Origin: Haloparvum alkalitolerans
GTDB taxonomy: Archaea > Halobacteriota > Halobacteria > Halobacteriales > Haloferacaceae
DNA: 64,000 bases
Reading direction: 5' to 3'
Assembly (NCBI RefSeq): GCF_050122995.1
Contig: NZ_JBNLIA010000016.1
Location: forward strand, 1 to 64,000
Within the stretch, counting starts at the first letter, position 1. Each line of letters opens with the position of its first letter. Under the pieces are notes generated by a model. It was not told the origin of the DNA. It did no database searches and was given only the letters and a program-made list of their open reading frames with translations. The translations under genes were made by a program, and so were the position numbers. Below are positions 1 to 8,141 of the stretch, piece by piece.

Positions 1-401
1 GCCAAGCGGAGAGCGAGGAGCGCAGCGAGGGTCCCGCGAGCTTGCCGAGTGGGACGACGGCAGTCGCAGCCCGGCAGCCCGCTACTGCAGGCAGCCCGGA
101 CCGTCTGCCGGAACCCGGCGCGGTCGAGCCGGCTGGGGCTTTCTGGACGGTGCTGTTCCAAGCAACAGGATCTACGACAAAACGAGATCAGTAGCAGGGA
201 GAGCCGGCTGGGGCGTTCTGAGTGTTGCTGTCCAGATCAGCAGGATCTGTAGCAGTCACAGAAAATACGTCGGACGGAGGGCCGGCTGCGTCTTTCGAGA
301 CGTTTCGGACCCACCCAACAAGCTCCACAACCGATCCGGAACCGCCACCCGCTCGCTCCGGCTCCGAAACCCGTAGGTACGCCCGTCCCCAACCACCACC
401 A
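1..401. repeat. Intergenic region with two copies of a dispersed repeat core
   Basis: No gene is visible here. Two tandem copies of a dispersed core begin at the palindrome AGCCGGCT, at 127-134 and 202-209. Each continues as GGGG, a TTCTGGAC-like arm, a GTTGCTG-like loop, a complementary arm and then AGGATCT. The sequence before the first copy (about 1-120) is GC-rich. It resembles the inner spacer of the longer copy near 37.9 kb, read on the other strand: both contain a GCGGAGAG..GAG..GCGCAGCGAGG segment. The window therefore probably starts inside a larger repeat copy. The rest, up to the ATG at 402, shows no strong promoter. Confidence 0.65.
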
Positions 402-1484
402 ATGAGCCTCGACGCGGACTGGCGCGCCGGACTGAACGCCGTCGACGCGCGCCTGATCGACGAGTACCAGAGCGGGTTCCCCGTGACGGAGCGACCTTTC
501 GACGCGGTCGCCGCCGATCTGGCCGCCGAGACGGGCGCGGACCTGACCGGCGCCGATGTCCTCGACCGCGTGCGCGACCTGCGCGAGCGCGGCGTCTTAC
601 GGCGGTTCGGGGCGGTCCTCAACCCGCCGGTCATCGGCTCCTCGACGCTCGCGGCCGTGCGGGCGCCCGAGGACCGCTTCGGGGACGTCGCGGACGCGAT
701 CAACGCCCACCCGCAGGTGAACCACAACTACCGCCGCGACCACGAGTGGAACATGTGGTTCGTCGTCACCGCGGCCTCCCGCGAGAAGCGGGACGCGATC
801 ATCGACGACATCGAGACGGAGACCGGCTGTGAGGTCCTCGTCCTCCCGATGCTGACGGACTACTACATCGACCTGGAGTTCCCGGTCGTCAACGGGGACC
901 GGTTCGCGCGGGAGTCGCTCTCGGAGACCGCGGTCTCCGCGACCCGCATCTCGGAGGAGGCGCGCGGCGACCTCACGCCGCTGGAGGCCGCGCTCCTGCT
1001 GGAGATCCAGGACGGCTTCCCGCTCTCGGAGACCCCCTACCGCGACGTGGCGGCCGCGGTCGACGACGCGCTCGGGGCGGACGGGACCGCCACGGTCGCG
1101 GACGTGCTCGCGGCGGTCGAGCGCCTGCGCGCGGACGGCTGCATCAAGCGCATCGGCTGCGTCGTCAACCACGTCGTCACGGGCTTTCAGAACAACTGCA
1201 TGGTCGTCTGGGACGTGCCGGACGACGAACTCGACGCCCGCGGCGAGGCGGTCGGCCGCCTCCCGTACGTGACGCTGTGTTACCACCGGCCGCGGCGGCC
1301 GGATCAGGACTGGCCGTACAACCTGTTCACGATGATCCACGGCCGCGAGGCCGCGGCGGTCGACGCGAAGGTGGACGAGCTCGCGGCCGACCACCTCCCG
1401 TTCGACCACGAGCGCCTCTACTCGACGGAGACGTTGAAACAGACCGGCGCGCGCTACGAGGACCTGCTGCCGGGCGGGTCGTAG
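402..1484 (+). CDS. ahbAB: Siroheme decarboxylase, AhbA-AhbB fusion (Lrp/AsnC fold)
   Basis: This 360-residue protein is two Lrp/AsnC-like halves in tandem, about residues 1-185 and 190-360. Each half opens with a helix-turn-helix containing a matching phrase (FPVTERPF near 26, FPLSETPY near 206) and then an RRFG/KRIG strand. Each ends with an RAM-like sheet (HNYRRDHEWNMWF near 108; CYHRPRRPDQDW in the second half). In the alternative heme pathway AhbA and AhbB form a heterodimer that converts siroheme to 12,18-didecarboxysiroheme; here both are in one chain. The reading frame is open back to 222, but the ATG at 402 gives the family N-terminus and avoids the repeat. It is convergent with the Cld-type heme protein next door. 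A plain Lrp regulator is the alternative, but the two-half layout argues for Ahb. Confidence 0.85.
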   Translation: MSLDADWRAGLNAVDARLIDEYQSGFPVTERPFDAVAADLAAETGADLTGADVLDRVRDLRERGVLRRFGAVLNPPVIGSSTLAAVRAPEDRFGDVADAINAHPQVNHNYRRDHEWNMWFVVTAASREKRDAIIDDIETETGCEVLVLPMLTDYYIDLEFPVVNGDRFARESLSETAVSATRISEEARGDLTPLEAALLLEIQDGFPLSETPYRDVAAAVDDALGADGTATVADVLAAVERLRADGCIKRIGCVVNHVVTGFQNNCMVVWDVPDDELDARGEAVGRLPYVTLCYHRPRRPDQDWPYNLFTMIHGREAAAVDAKVDELAADHLPFDHERLYSTETLKQTGARYEDLLPGGS

Positions 1485-1544
1485 CGACCGGTTCGAAAAC
1501 CGCCCGCGACCGGCCGCGGTCGGTTCGCGGGGGAGCCGCGGCCT

Positions 1545-3170
1545 CTAGGCCAGGAACACGTGCCGCGGCTGGTCCGCGAGCACGTCGCGGCCCCACTGGA
1601 CGGTGTTGCGGAAGTCGTCCGAGCGGAAGAAGGCCATCGCGTCCTCTTTGGCGGCCCACTGGCTCGCGATGAACATGTCGTTCTCGTCTTCGACGTTGAC
1701 CATCAGGTCGGTCTCGAAGTGCCCGTCCATCCCCTCGAGCTTCTCGCCGACCGCGTCGAACTTCTCCACGAAGTCCTCCTGGTGGTCGGGCTTGACGGTG
1801 TAGAACATGCCCATCGTCCCGAAGCCGGACTCCTCGCCCGCGCGGGCGACGACCTCGGGGAGCTCCGAGAGGAACCCCGCGGCGGTCTCGGCCGCGGAGG
1901 CGGTGTCCCAGATGGAGACGACCGCGGCGCGGTCGGTCGCGCGCCCCTCGTAGACGGCGGTCTTGACGTGCGTGCCGTAGTGGTCGAAGTTGGCGCGGAG
2001 CCCCTCGACCTCCTCGAACAGCTCGTCGGGGTCGGCCTCGCTGTAGAGGACGGTCGCGAACACGTCCTCGCCGTGGGGTTGGCCCGCGTAGATGTCCAGG
2101 TCCGCGAGTTCGCCACGGATCGACTCCGCGTTCGCGTCGCCGCCGTGGCCGCTCGCGGTCTCGCCGCCGGCGTGGTCGCCGCCGCCGTGGTTGCCGTGGT
2201 CGTGGCCCCCGCCGTCGCTCCCGCCCTCGTCGGAGCCGTGCGGGTGGTCGCCCTGCCCGCCGGAGCCGGAGCCGTGCGGGTGGTCGCCGTGGGCGGCGCC
2301 GCCCTCGCCGTGAGCGCGTCCCCCGTGACCATCTCCGCGCTCGTCCTCGCTCGCCGGACAGGTGCCGGTCCGGTCCTCGTCGTGGTCCGCGGTCGGCACC
2401 TTCGCGCCGTCGAGGAACGCGCCGAGGTCCGCGGGCGGGAACCGGCGGCCGACGTAGAACTCGCCGAACTCGCCGTACCGGGAGGAGGCCTCGTCGAAGC
2501 GCATCTCGTAGACGATGTCCTTGATGTCGGCGGGGTCGGAGCCGAACAGGGTGACGCCCCACTCGTGGTCGTCGAAGCCGACGGAGGAGGCGATCACCTG
2601 CTTGATCTTCCCGGCGTACTCCCGCCCCACGTCGCCGTGGCCGGACATCAGCTCCGCCCGGTCCTCGAAGGAGAGGTCGTACCAGTTGTACTCCTCGCCG
2701 CGGCGCTTGCTCATGGGGTAGAAGGAGACGTACTCGTCGTCGGGGATCTCGGGCTTGAGTTTCCCCTCGATGTAGCGGCGCAGGCCCTCGTCGATCTCCT
2801 CTTCGTTGCCCTCGAAGTAGTCGTCGGAGACGTAGCCCGATACCTCGGTGACGGAGACGTAGGAGGTCTCGCGCTCGGTGAACTTCGCGAGGGCAGTGTC
2901 CTCGAACCGGCGCTCGATGGCCGAGAGGTCGTCGAGCGCGGGCCGGAAGTGGACGAACAGCAGGTCCGCCTTGTGGCCGACCATGCCGAAGACCGCGGAG
3001 TCGCCGGCGTCGGCGTCCGCGACCGCCTCGCGGTGGACGAGGAACTGCTCGCCCTCCTCGACCGCCCGCTCGCGTTCTCGCTCCGGGGCGTCCCGCCACG
3101 CGTCCCAGTCGACCGTCCGGAAGTCGTGGAGGGCGTACCACCCTTCGTCGGTTTGTGGGGCTTCGACCAT
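1545..3170 (-). CDS. pitA: PitA-type heme protein: chlorite dismutase/ChdC-like domain fused to ABM domain
   Basis: This 541-residue protein has three parts. Residues 1-260 are a chlorite dismutase/HemQ-type domain. Residues about 262-348 are a His/Gly/Asp-rich linker with many HG and HPHG units. Residues about 349-541 are dimeric ferredoxin-like antibiotic biosynthesis monooxygenase (ABM) repeats. It matches the known Haloferax volcanii PitA fusion. The Cld part contains YPMSKRR (Tyr151, Lys155) and a later HGD (His178). These correspond to the catalytic Tyr and Lys and the proximal heme His of bacterial coproheme decarboxylase ChdC. This suggests heme b formation rather than chlorite breakdown; that is inference. 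The start at 3170 gives MVEAPQ; the open frame reaches 3326 but the extra part is low-complexity. The gene is divergent from the flavin monooxygenase. Confidence 0.88.
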   Translation of the reverse strand: MVEAPQTDEGWYALHDFRTVDWDAWRDAPERERERAVEEGEQFLVHREAVADADAGDSAVFGMVGHKADLLFVHFRPALDDLSAIERRFEDTALAKFTERETSYVSVTEVSGYVSDDYFEGNEEEIDEGLRRYIEGKLKPEIPDDEYVSFYPMSKRRGEEYNWYDLSFEDRAELMSGHGDVGREYAGKIKQVIASSVGFDDHEWGVTLFGSDPADIKDIVYEMRFDEASSRYGEFGEFYVGRRFPPADLGAFLDGAKVPTADHDEDRTGTCPASEDERGDGHGGRAHGEGGAAHGDHPHGSGSGGQGDHPHGSDEGGSDGGGHDHGNHGGGDHAGGETASGHGGDANAESIRGELADLDIYAGQPHGEDVFATVLYSEADPDELFEEVEGLRANFDHYGTHVKTAVYEGRATDRAAVVSIWDTASAAETAAGFLSELPEVVARAGEESGFGTMGMFYTVKPDHQEDFVEKFDAVGEKLEGMDGHFETDLMVNVEDENDMFIASQWAAKEDAMAFFRSDDFRNTVQWGRDVLADQPRHVFLA

Positions 3171-3376
3171 ACCCGTGCTTGGACGGCCGGGCCTTAGGGG
3201 TTTGCGAGTCGGCGCCGCCGGAACGGGACTCGCGCCGGGTACCGAAGTCGGCACACATCGCCGGACTCCCGCACGGATTGCCGACGTCGGTGACGGTCGC
3301 CGCGCGGGCGGGCGAGATAGCCACAAACACCGCCACTTTCTCCGAGGTTTACCGCGTGGGGGGCGTATCGCGGCGC

Positions 3377-4735
3377 ATGTCCGAGCAGATGCGCTTCAAC
3401 CTCTTCACCATGAACTCCGTCGAGCACGTCTCGCCGGGGTCGTGGACGTATCCGGGCGACCAGTCGCACCGGTACACCGACCGGGAGTACTGGACCGAGG
3501 TCGCCCGCACCGCCGAGCGCGGCGGGTTCGACGCGGTGTTCTTCGCCGACGTGCGCGGCATCTACGACGTGTACGGCGACGACCGCGAGACCGCCGTCGA
3601 GAAGGCGGTCCAGACGCCGGCGAACGACCCGCAGCTCGTCGTCCCCGCGATGGCGGAGGTGACCGACGACCTCGGCTTCGCGGTCACGCGCTCGACCACC
3701 TACACGCACCCCTACCAGCTCGCGCGGGAGTTCTCCACGCTCGACCACCTCACCGACGGCCGGGTCGCGCTCAACGTGGTCACCTCCTACCTGGAGTCCG
3801 CGGCCGCGAACCTCGGGCTCGACGAACGCATGGACAAGGAGACGCGCTACGACCGCGCCGCGGAGTTCCTCGACGTCTGTTACGCCCTGTGGGAGGACTC
3901 GTGGGAGGACGACGCCGTCGAGGTCGACCGCGAGGCCGGCCGCTACACCGACCCCGAGAAGGTCCACGCCGTCGACCACGAGGGCGAGCACTTCTCGGTC
4001 CCCGGTCCGCACGGCTGCGAGCCCTCGCCGCAGCGCACCCCCGTCATCTATCAGGCCGGGTCCTCCGACTACGGCCGCGACTTCGCCGCGCGCAACGCGG
4101 AGGCGGTGTTCGCCAGCCAGCCCACCGAGGAGGGCGTCGTCGAGTACATGGAGGACGTGAAGGCGCGCGCGGCCGACGCCGGGCGCGACCCCGAGAGCCT
4201 CCGGTTCTTCATCGGCGTCGTCCCGGTCGTCGGCGAGACCGAGGCCATCGCGGAAGCGAAGTACGACTCCTACAAGGAGAACGTCGACGTCGAGGCGACG
4301 CTGGCGCTTTTGTCCGGCTTCCTCGACATGGACCTGTCGGAGCTCGATCCGGACCAGAAGGTCGAGCACATCGAGACCGACGCCATCCAGGGGACGATGA
4401 ACGCGTTCACCTCCTCACAGCCCGACCGCGAGTGGACCGTCCGCGAGGTCGCCGAGTTCTCCGGGCTCGGCACCACCTCGCCGAAGATCGTCGGGACGCC
4501 CGAGCAGGTCGTCGACGAGCTGGAGTACTGGTTCCACGAGGTGGGCGTCGACGGCTTCAACGTGAAGGAGGTCGTCCGCCCGGACTCGCTGCAGGACTTC
4601 GTCGACCTCGTCGTGCCGGAGCTGCGCGAGCGGGACCTGATCCGCGAGCCGGACGGCTACGAGGGCGACACGCTCCGCGAGAACACCACCGGCGGCGGCC
4701 CGCGGCTCCCCGCCGACCACCCGGCGAGACGGTAG
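3377..4735 (+). CDS. LLM-class flavin-dependent monooxygenase (NtaA/SnaA/DszA type)
   Basis: This 452-residue protein has the bacterial-luciferase-like TIM barrel of the nitrilotriacetate monooxygenase subfamily. It opens with MRFNLFTMNSVEHVSPGSW, followed by a flavin-site region (FDAVFFADV) and TTYTHPYQLAREFSTLDHLT. YQAGSSDYGRDFAARNAE is the phosphate-binding part. The C-terminal GLGTTSPKIVGTPEQV and GVDGFNVKE segments are typical of this subfamily. It would oxidise an organic substrate with reduced FMN (possibly F420-linked) and oxygen; the substrate cannot be told. The ATG at 3377 is chosen over earlier in-frame codons because family homology starts there. It is divergent from pitA across about 200 bases. 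Confidence 0.85.
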   Translation: MSEQMRFNLFTMNSVEHVSPGSWTYPGDQSHRYTDREYWTEVARTAERGGFDAVFFADVRGIYDVYGDDRETAVEKAVQTPANDPQLVVPAMAEVTDDLGFAVTRSTTYTHPYQLAREFSTLDHLTDGRVALNVVTSYLESAAANLGLDERMDKETRYDRAAEFLDVCYALWEDSWEDDAVEVDREAGRYTDPEKVHAVDHEGEHFSVPGPHGCEPSPQRTPVIYQAGSSDYGRDFAARNAEAVFASQPTEEGVVEYMEDVKARAADAGRDPESLRFFIGVVPVVGETEAIAEAKYDSYKENVDVEATLALLSGFLDMDLSELDPDQKVEHIETDAIQGTMNAFTSSQPDREWTVREVAEFSGLGTTSPKIVGTPEQVVDELEYWFHEVGVDGFNVKEVVRPDSLQDFVDLVVPELRERDLIREPDGYEGDTLRENTTGGGPRLPADHPARR

Positions 4736-4824
4736 CTCCGACCCGACGGCCGGAACGGGAAAACGCACGACTGCGCGCCGGCCGGACGCGGTCCGAAACG
4801 GGAACTGATGCCGCGCTCGTCACG

Positions 4825-4830
4825 CTTAAG
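4825..4830 (+). promoter_or_regulatory. TATA-like box of candidate small RNA
   Basis: CTTAAG lies about 26 bases before the run GGGTGACG at 4851, the usual spacing between an archaeal TATA box and the transcript start. No protein start follows at that distance, which supports a non-coding transcript. Confidence 0.4.
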
Positions 4831-4850
4831 TGGATACGGCGGCTTCTCTC

Positions 4851-4940
4851 GGGTGACGCTTCGTCTTGGAGGGCCGAAGCGTCAGCGGGGACCTATCTAG
4901 GGCGGCAGGCCCGCGCCGATTCGGCGCGGGCTTCCCCTTT
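4851..4940 (+). ncRNA. Candidate structured small RNA
   Basis: Two strong hairpins follow the TATA-like box. The first pairs TGACGCTTCG (4854-4863) with CGAAGCGTCA (4875-4884), a perfect 10-base stem whose 11-base loop contains GGAGGG. The second pairs GCCCGCGCC (4909-4917) with GGCGCGGGC (4923-4931) around a GATTC loop and is followed by C/T-rich sequence with TTT and TTTT runs, as expected for an end. Between them lies a small CCTA..TAGG inverted repeat. No open frame explains the pairing. It could instead be a leader or attenuator of the gene starting at 5007. I do not recognise a known RNA family. Confidence 0.5.
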
Positions 4941-5006
4941 CGTTTTGCGCCGATCGCCGAGTCGAAAGCCGACACGCTTACTCGCGACCGGGAGGTACGC
5001 CCGGCC

Positions 5007-5846
5007 GTGATCGTCGTCGCCACCGAGGACTTCCGGCTCTATCACGACCTCGTCGACGAGCTCCGCGAGCGCGGCGTGACCTTCACCACGATCCGGCCGG
5101 GCGCGGAGGTCCCCGAGCGCGCGACCGTGGTCATCGCGACCGACGACGACGAGGTCGACCTCGGCGGGCGCGAGGACGTGACCGTCGTCGCCGCGGACCC
5201 CGACGAGCCGCGGACCGCGGTCGACGAGGCGCTGGCCACGCTCCGGGGCGGCGGCGGGCGGACCGTGGTCGGCGTTGACCCCGGTCCCAGCCCCGGCATC
5301 GCAGTGCTCGTGGGCGACACGGTCGTCGCCGCGTTCCAGGTCCCGCTCGCGGACGCCGTCGACACCGTCCGCGAGGAGGTCGCGGGCGCGCCGGACCCCC
5401 TCGTTCGCGTCGGCGACGGCGACCGGCTAAAGGGCGCCCGGATCGTGAACGACCTCCCCGACGACCTCGCGGTCGAGCTGGTCGACGAGACCGGGACGAC
5501 GCCGTACCTCGGCGCCGGCGCCCGCGGGATGGCCGACGTGCTCGCGGCGGTCAACGTCGCGCGCATCGCGGGCGAGGCGGTCGACCGGCGGGAGATCGAA
5601 CCGACCGAGGGCGAACTCCAGCGGATCAAAGACGAATCGCGTCGCCGCTCGGCCGGCGGGCGGACCATCGACGAGGCGCTCGCGCGCGAGGTGGCCGCCG
5701 GCGAACTCTCGCTCGAGGAGGCCATCGAGAAACACCGGGACGGAGGCGGGGACGGGACGGACGACGGGACGGAAGCGGACGACGGGACGAAAGTGGACGA
5801 CGCGACGGAAGCGGACGACGCCGCAGAAATGGACGACCCCGAGTAG
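5007..5846 (+). CDS. RNase H/RuvC-like fold protein of unknown role, acidic tail
   Basis: This 279-residue protein is read from a GTG at 5007; a TATA-like CTTACTC lies about 28 bases upstream, consistent with a leaderless transcript. Residues 1-80 look like a small alpha/beta domain (MIVVATEDFRLYHDLVDEL). Residues 86-100 contain VVGVDPGPSPGIAV, which resembles the first beta strand and catalytic Asp (Asp91) of RNase H/RuvC-like folds. A GARGMADVLAAVNVARIAGE helix follows. The last 35 or so residues are a low-complexity acidic tail of repeated DDGT/DDAT units. Nuclease activity is not shown. I do not know a characterised member. Confidence 0.7.
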   Translation: MIVVATEDFRLYHDLVDELRERGVTFTTIRPGAEVPERATVVIATDDDEVDLGGREDVTVVAADPDEPRTAVDEALATLRGGGGRTVVGVDPGPSPGIAVLVGDTVVAAFQVPLADAVDTVREEVAGAPDPLVRVGDGDRLKGARIVNDLPDDLAVELVDETGTTPYLGAGARGMADVLAAVNVARIAGEAVDRREIEPTEGELQRIKDESRRRSAGGRTIDEALAREVAAGELSLEEAIEKHRDGGGDGTDDGTEADDGTKVDDATEADDAAEMDDPE

Positions 5847-5850
5847 GCCG

Positions 5851-6384
5851 TCACTCCCCGTCGGCCGGTCCCCCGTCGTCCGCGTACCGCTCGTAGAACT
5901 CCTCGACCGTGCAGTCGAACCGCTCGAACTCGTCGAAGTCGCGCTCGTGGTGGCGGATCACCTGTTCGACGATCCAGCGGCTGAACGTCTCGGAGTAGCA
6001 CCACTCGCCCCCCTCGTCGTCGACCGCGAACCGGTCGTCGGTCGAAAGCGCCGCGAACAGGTGGTAGAAGCCGAGCACCACGTCGCCGAAGTCGCGGGCG
6101 TTCGCCCCCACCTCGCGCCGCTTCTCGGCGAGCTTCTCGCGGCCGGCCTCGGTGATGGCGAAGTACTTGCGGTCCGGCTCGTCCTCGCGCTCGATACGCT
6201 CGGTGTACCCTTCCTCCTCGAACTTGTAGAGGATGGGGTAGACGGAGCCGTAGGAGGGCTCCCAGTGACCGCCGCTGATGTCGGTTATCTCCTTGAGGAG
6301 CTCGTAGCCGTACCGGGGTCGCTCCTCCAGAAGCTCCAGCGCGAGGTAGGAGATGAGTCCCTTCGGCGGTCCGCTGTTCCGCAT
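5851..6384 (-). CDS. PadR-family transcriptional regulator
   Basis: This 177-residue protein has an N-terminal winged helix of the PadR type: LLEERPRYGYELLKEI, then GSVYPILYKFEEEGY and a wing with RKYFAITEAGREKL. PadR proteins are dimeric DNA-binding regulators, often of efflux or stress genes. The C-terminal half (about residues 95-177) is longer than in the smallest family members and ends in an acidic, charged segment. It converges on the RNase H-like gene with only a few bases between the stops and is divergent from thiI, so it may act on either itself or an unlinked target. The effector is unknown. Confidence 0.88.
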   Translation of the reverse strand: MRNSGPPKGLISYLALELLEERPRYGYELLKEITDISGGHWEPSYGSVYPILYKFEEEGYTERIEREDEPDRKYFAITEAGREKLAEKRREVGANARDFGDVVLGFYHLFAALSTDDRFAVDDEGGEWCYSETFSRWIVEQVIRHHERDFDEFERFDCTVEEFYERYADDGGPADGE

Positions 6385-6492
6385 TTGGCCGGGATTTCGC
6401 CGGTCTCTCCGAAAGGGTTTCGGTCCGGACGGAGCCGGCCGTCCCGGCCGCCGACCGGCGGGGATTTACCGCCCGGGCCGCTACCGTGTGCC

Positions 6493-7734
6493 ATGAGTCA
6501 CGTCCCGACCGCGTCCGTCGATCCAGACGCCCTCCCGCCGGACGCCGACACCGTGATCTGCCGCGTCGGCGAGGTCGGCACCAAGAGTGAGCGCGTCCGC
6601 TACGGGATGCAGTCGACGCTCGGGGAGAACCTCCGGGCGCTCCTGTCGGACCGCGGGATCGAGGGGTCCGTGAGCCACCGGCGGAACCGCCCCCTAATCG
6701 AGACCGCGGAGCCGGCGGCCGCGACCGAGGCCGCCACCGACGCGCCCGGCGTCGTCTCCGCGAGCCCCGCGACGACGGTCGACCCGACCCTCGGGGCAGT
6801 CACGGACGCGCTCGCGCGAACCGCCGAGGCGACCTACGCGGGCGGGTCGGTCGCGGTCCGCGTCAACCGCGTCGGGACCGACTACCCGTTCACCAGCGAG
6901 GACGCCGAGCGCGAGGGGGGCGCCGCGGTGCTGGACGCGCTCGAGGCGCGGGTCGGCCGCGAGGCGGGCGACGCCGAGGGCCGACCGGCCGTCGACCTCG
7001 ACGACCCCGACTACGTCGTCCGGGCGGAGGTCCACCCGGACGCGGCGTACGTCTTCGGCCCGAAACACCGCGGCCCGGGCGGGCTCCCGCTCGGCTCCCA
7101 GCGTCCGCTCGTGAGCCTGCTGTCCGGCGGGATCGACTCCCCCGTGGCCGCCTTCGAGGTGATGCGCCGCGGCGCGCCCGTGCTCCCGGTGTACGTCGAC
7201 CTCGGCGACTTCGGCGGCCCGGACCATCGCGCCAGGGCGGAGGCGTCCGCGCGGACGCTCGCGCGCTACGGACCGAACCACCTCGACGAACTCCTGGTCG
7301 TCGACGGCGGCGACGTCTGTGCGGACCTGGCGGCCCTGCTCGAGCAGGGCCGGATGCTCGTCTTTCGCCGGTTCCTCTACCGCGTCGCCGCGGAGGTCGC
7401 CGCCGACCGCGGCGCGACCGGCGTGGTCACCGGCGAGGCGATCGGCCAGAAGTCGAGCCAGACGACCCAGAACATGAGCGTGCTCGACTCGGTCACGGAG
7501 TTTCCGGTCCACCGCCCGCTTTTGACGGTCGACAAGAACGAGATAACCGAGCGGGCAAAGCGGCTCGGCACCTACGAGGCGGCGTCGATCCCCGCGGGCT
7601 GTAACCGGTTCGCGCCCGCCCAGCCCGAGACGAACGCGGGCCTCGACCAGATGGCCGACATCGAGCCGGCGTGGCTGGAGGAGCGCGCCCGCGCGGCCGC
7701 GACAGGCGCGGAGCGCGTGTCCCTCTCGCGGTGA
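6493..7734 (+). CDS. thiI: tRNA 4-thiouridine synthetase ThiI
   Basis: This 413-residue protein has a ferredoxin-like/THUMP N-terminal half and a PP-loop ATPase half with SGGIDSP at residues 211-217, the adenylation motif. It activates U8 of tRNA for sulfur transfer to make 4-thiouridine and can also serve thiazole synthesis. There is no C-terminal rhodanese domain, as is usual in archaea, so the sulfur donor must be another protein. Near the end, AGCNRFAPAQPETNA contains a conserved Cys that could act in sulfur transfer; this is inference. ATG at 6493 follows a short gap after the divergent PadR gene. Confidence 0.92.
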   Translation: MSHVPTASVDPDALPPDADTVICRVGEVGTKSERVRYGMQSTLGENLRALLSDRGIEGSVSHRRNRPLIETAEPAAATEAATDAPGVVSASPATTVDPTLGAVTDALARTAEATYAGGSVAVRVNRVGTDYPFTSEDAEREGGAAVLDALEARVGREAGDAEGRPAVDLDDPDYVVRAEVHPDAAYVFGPKHRGPGGLPLGSQRPLVSLLSGGIDSPVAAFEVMRRGAPVLPVYVDLGDFGGPDHRARAEASARTLARYGPNHLDELLVVDGGDVCADLAALLEQGRMLVFRRFLYRVAAEVAADRGATGVVTGEAIGQKSSQTTQNMSVLDSVTEFPVHRPLLTVDKNEITERAKRLGTYEAASIPAGCNRFAPAQPETNAGLDQMADIEPAWLEERARAAATGAERVSLSR

Positions 7735-7848
7735 GGCGCCCGCCGTGAGACCGCGGAGCCCGCGATATTCGTGGTGTAGCGTCCCGGACGCCGGGGAATC
7801 CTGCCACGGTGGGGTGTGTTTTTGAGGGTGGGAGGCGATCGGGACGGT

Positions 7849-8031
7849 ATGAGCGATCGAACGGTTCAGCTGTCGGCGGAGCGCTACGAGCGGTTGGAGG
7901 GGCTCGCGGCGGCCCGCGGGCGCACCGTCGAGGAGCAGGTCGCCGCGCTGGTCGACGACGCCTGCGACGGCGCCGGCGACCGGCCCGCGCCCGCGGACCT
8001 CCCGCTCGGGGTCTGCGACGGCGACGAGTGA
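7849..8031 (+). CDS. Small hypothetical protein, possible ribbon-helix-helix-like N-terminus
   Basis: This 60-residue frame starts MSDRTVQLSAERYERLEGLA and continues with GRTVEEQVAALVDDAC. The strand-helix-helix pattern (TVQLSAERYERL, then TVEEQVAALV) resembles a ribbon-helix-helix or CopG-like DNA-binding unit, but it lacks clear signature residues. Codon use fits a real haloarchaeal gene. It follows thiI on the same strand after about 115 bases. No toxin partner is seen. A chance open frame is possible given its size. Confidence 0.5.
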   Translation: MSDRTVQLSAERYERLEGLAAARGRTVEEQVAALVDDACDGAGDRPAPADLPLGVCDGDE

Positions 8032-8141
8032 CCGGGGGCGACCACCGGCCGGGCGGCGGGGATGGCCGTCCCGTCGCGTCCCCGTCGTTGCATAAATATC
8101 TGTCGCCGGTTCCGGTCGAGATGGAACCCGCCCGGGGTCCC

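Noticed and set aside
222..401. Longer start for the ahbAB gene at 222
   Set aside because: The first 60 codons would run through the repeat core and have no homology-like content; ATG 402 gives the family N-terminus.
1327..3336. Long antisense open frames, for example across the pitA, polyferredoxin, formate dehydrogenase and transglutaminase genes
   Set aside because: They are Arg/Gly/Pro/Ala-rich and run opposite to well-supported genes; high GC content leaves few stops in such frames.
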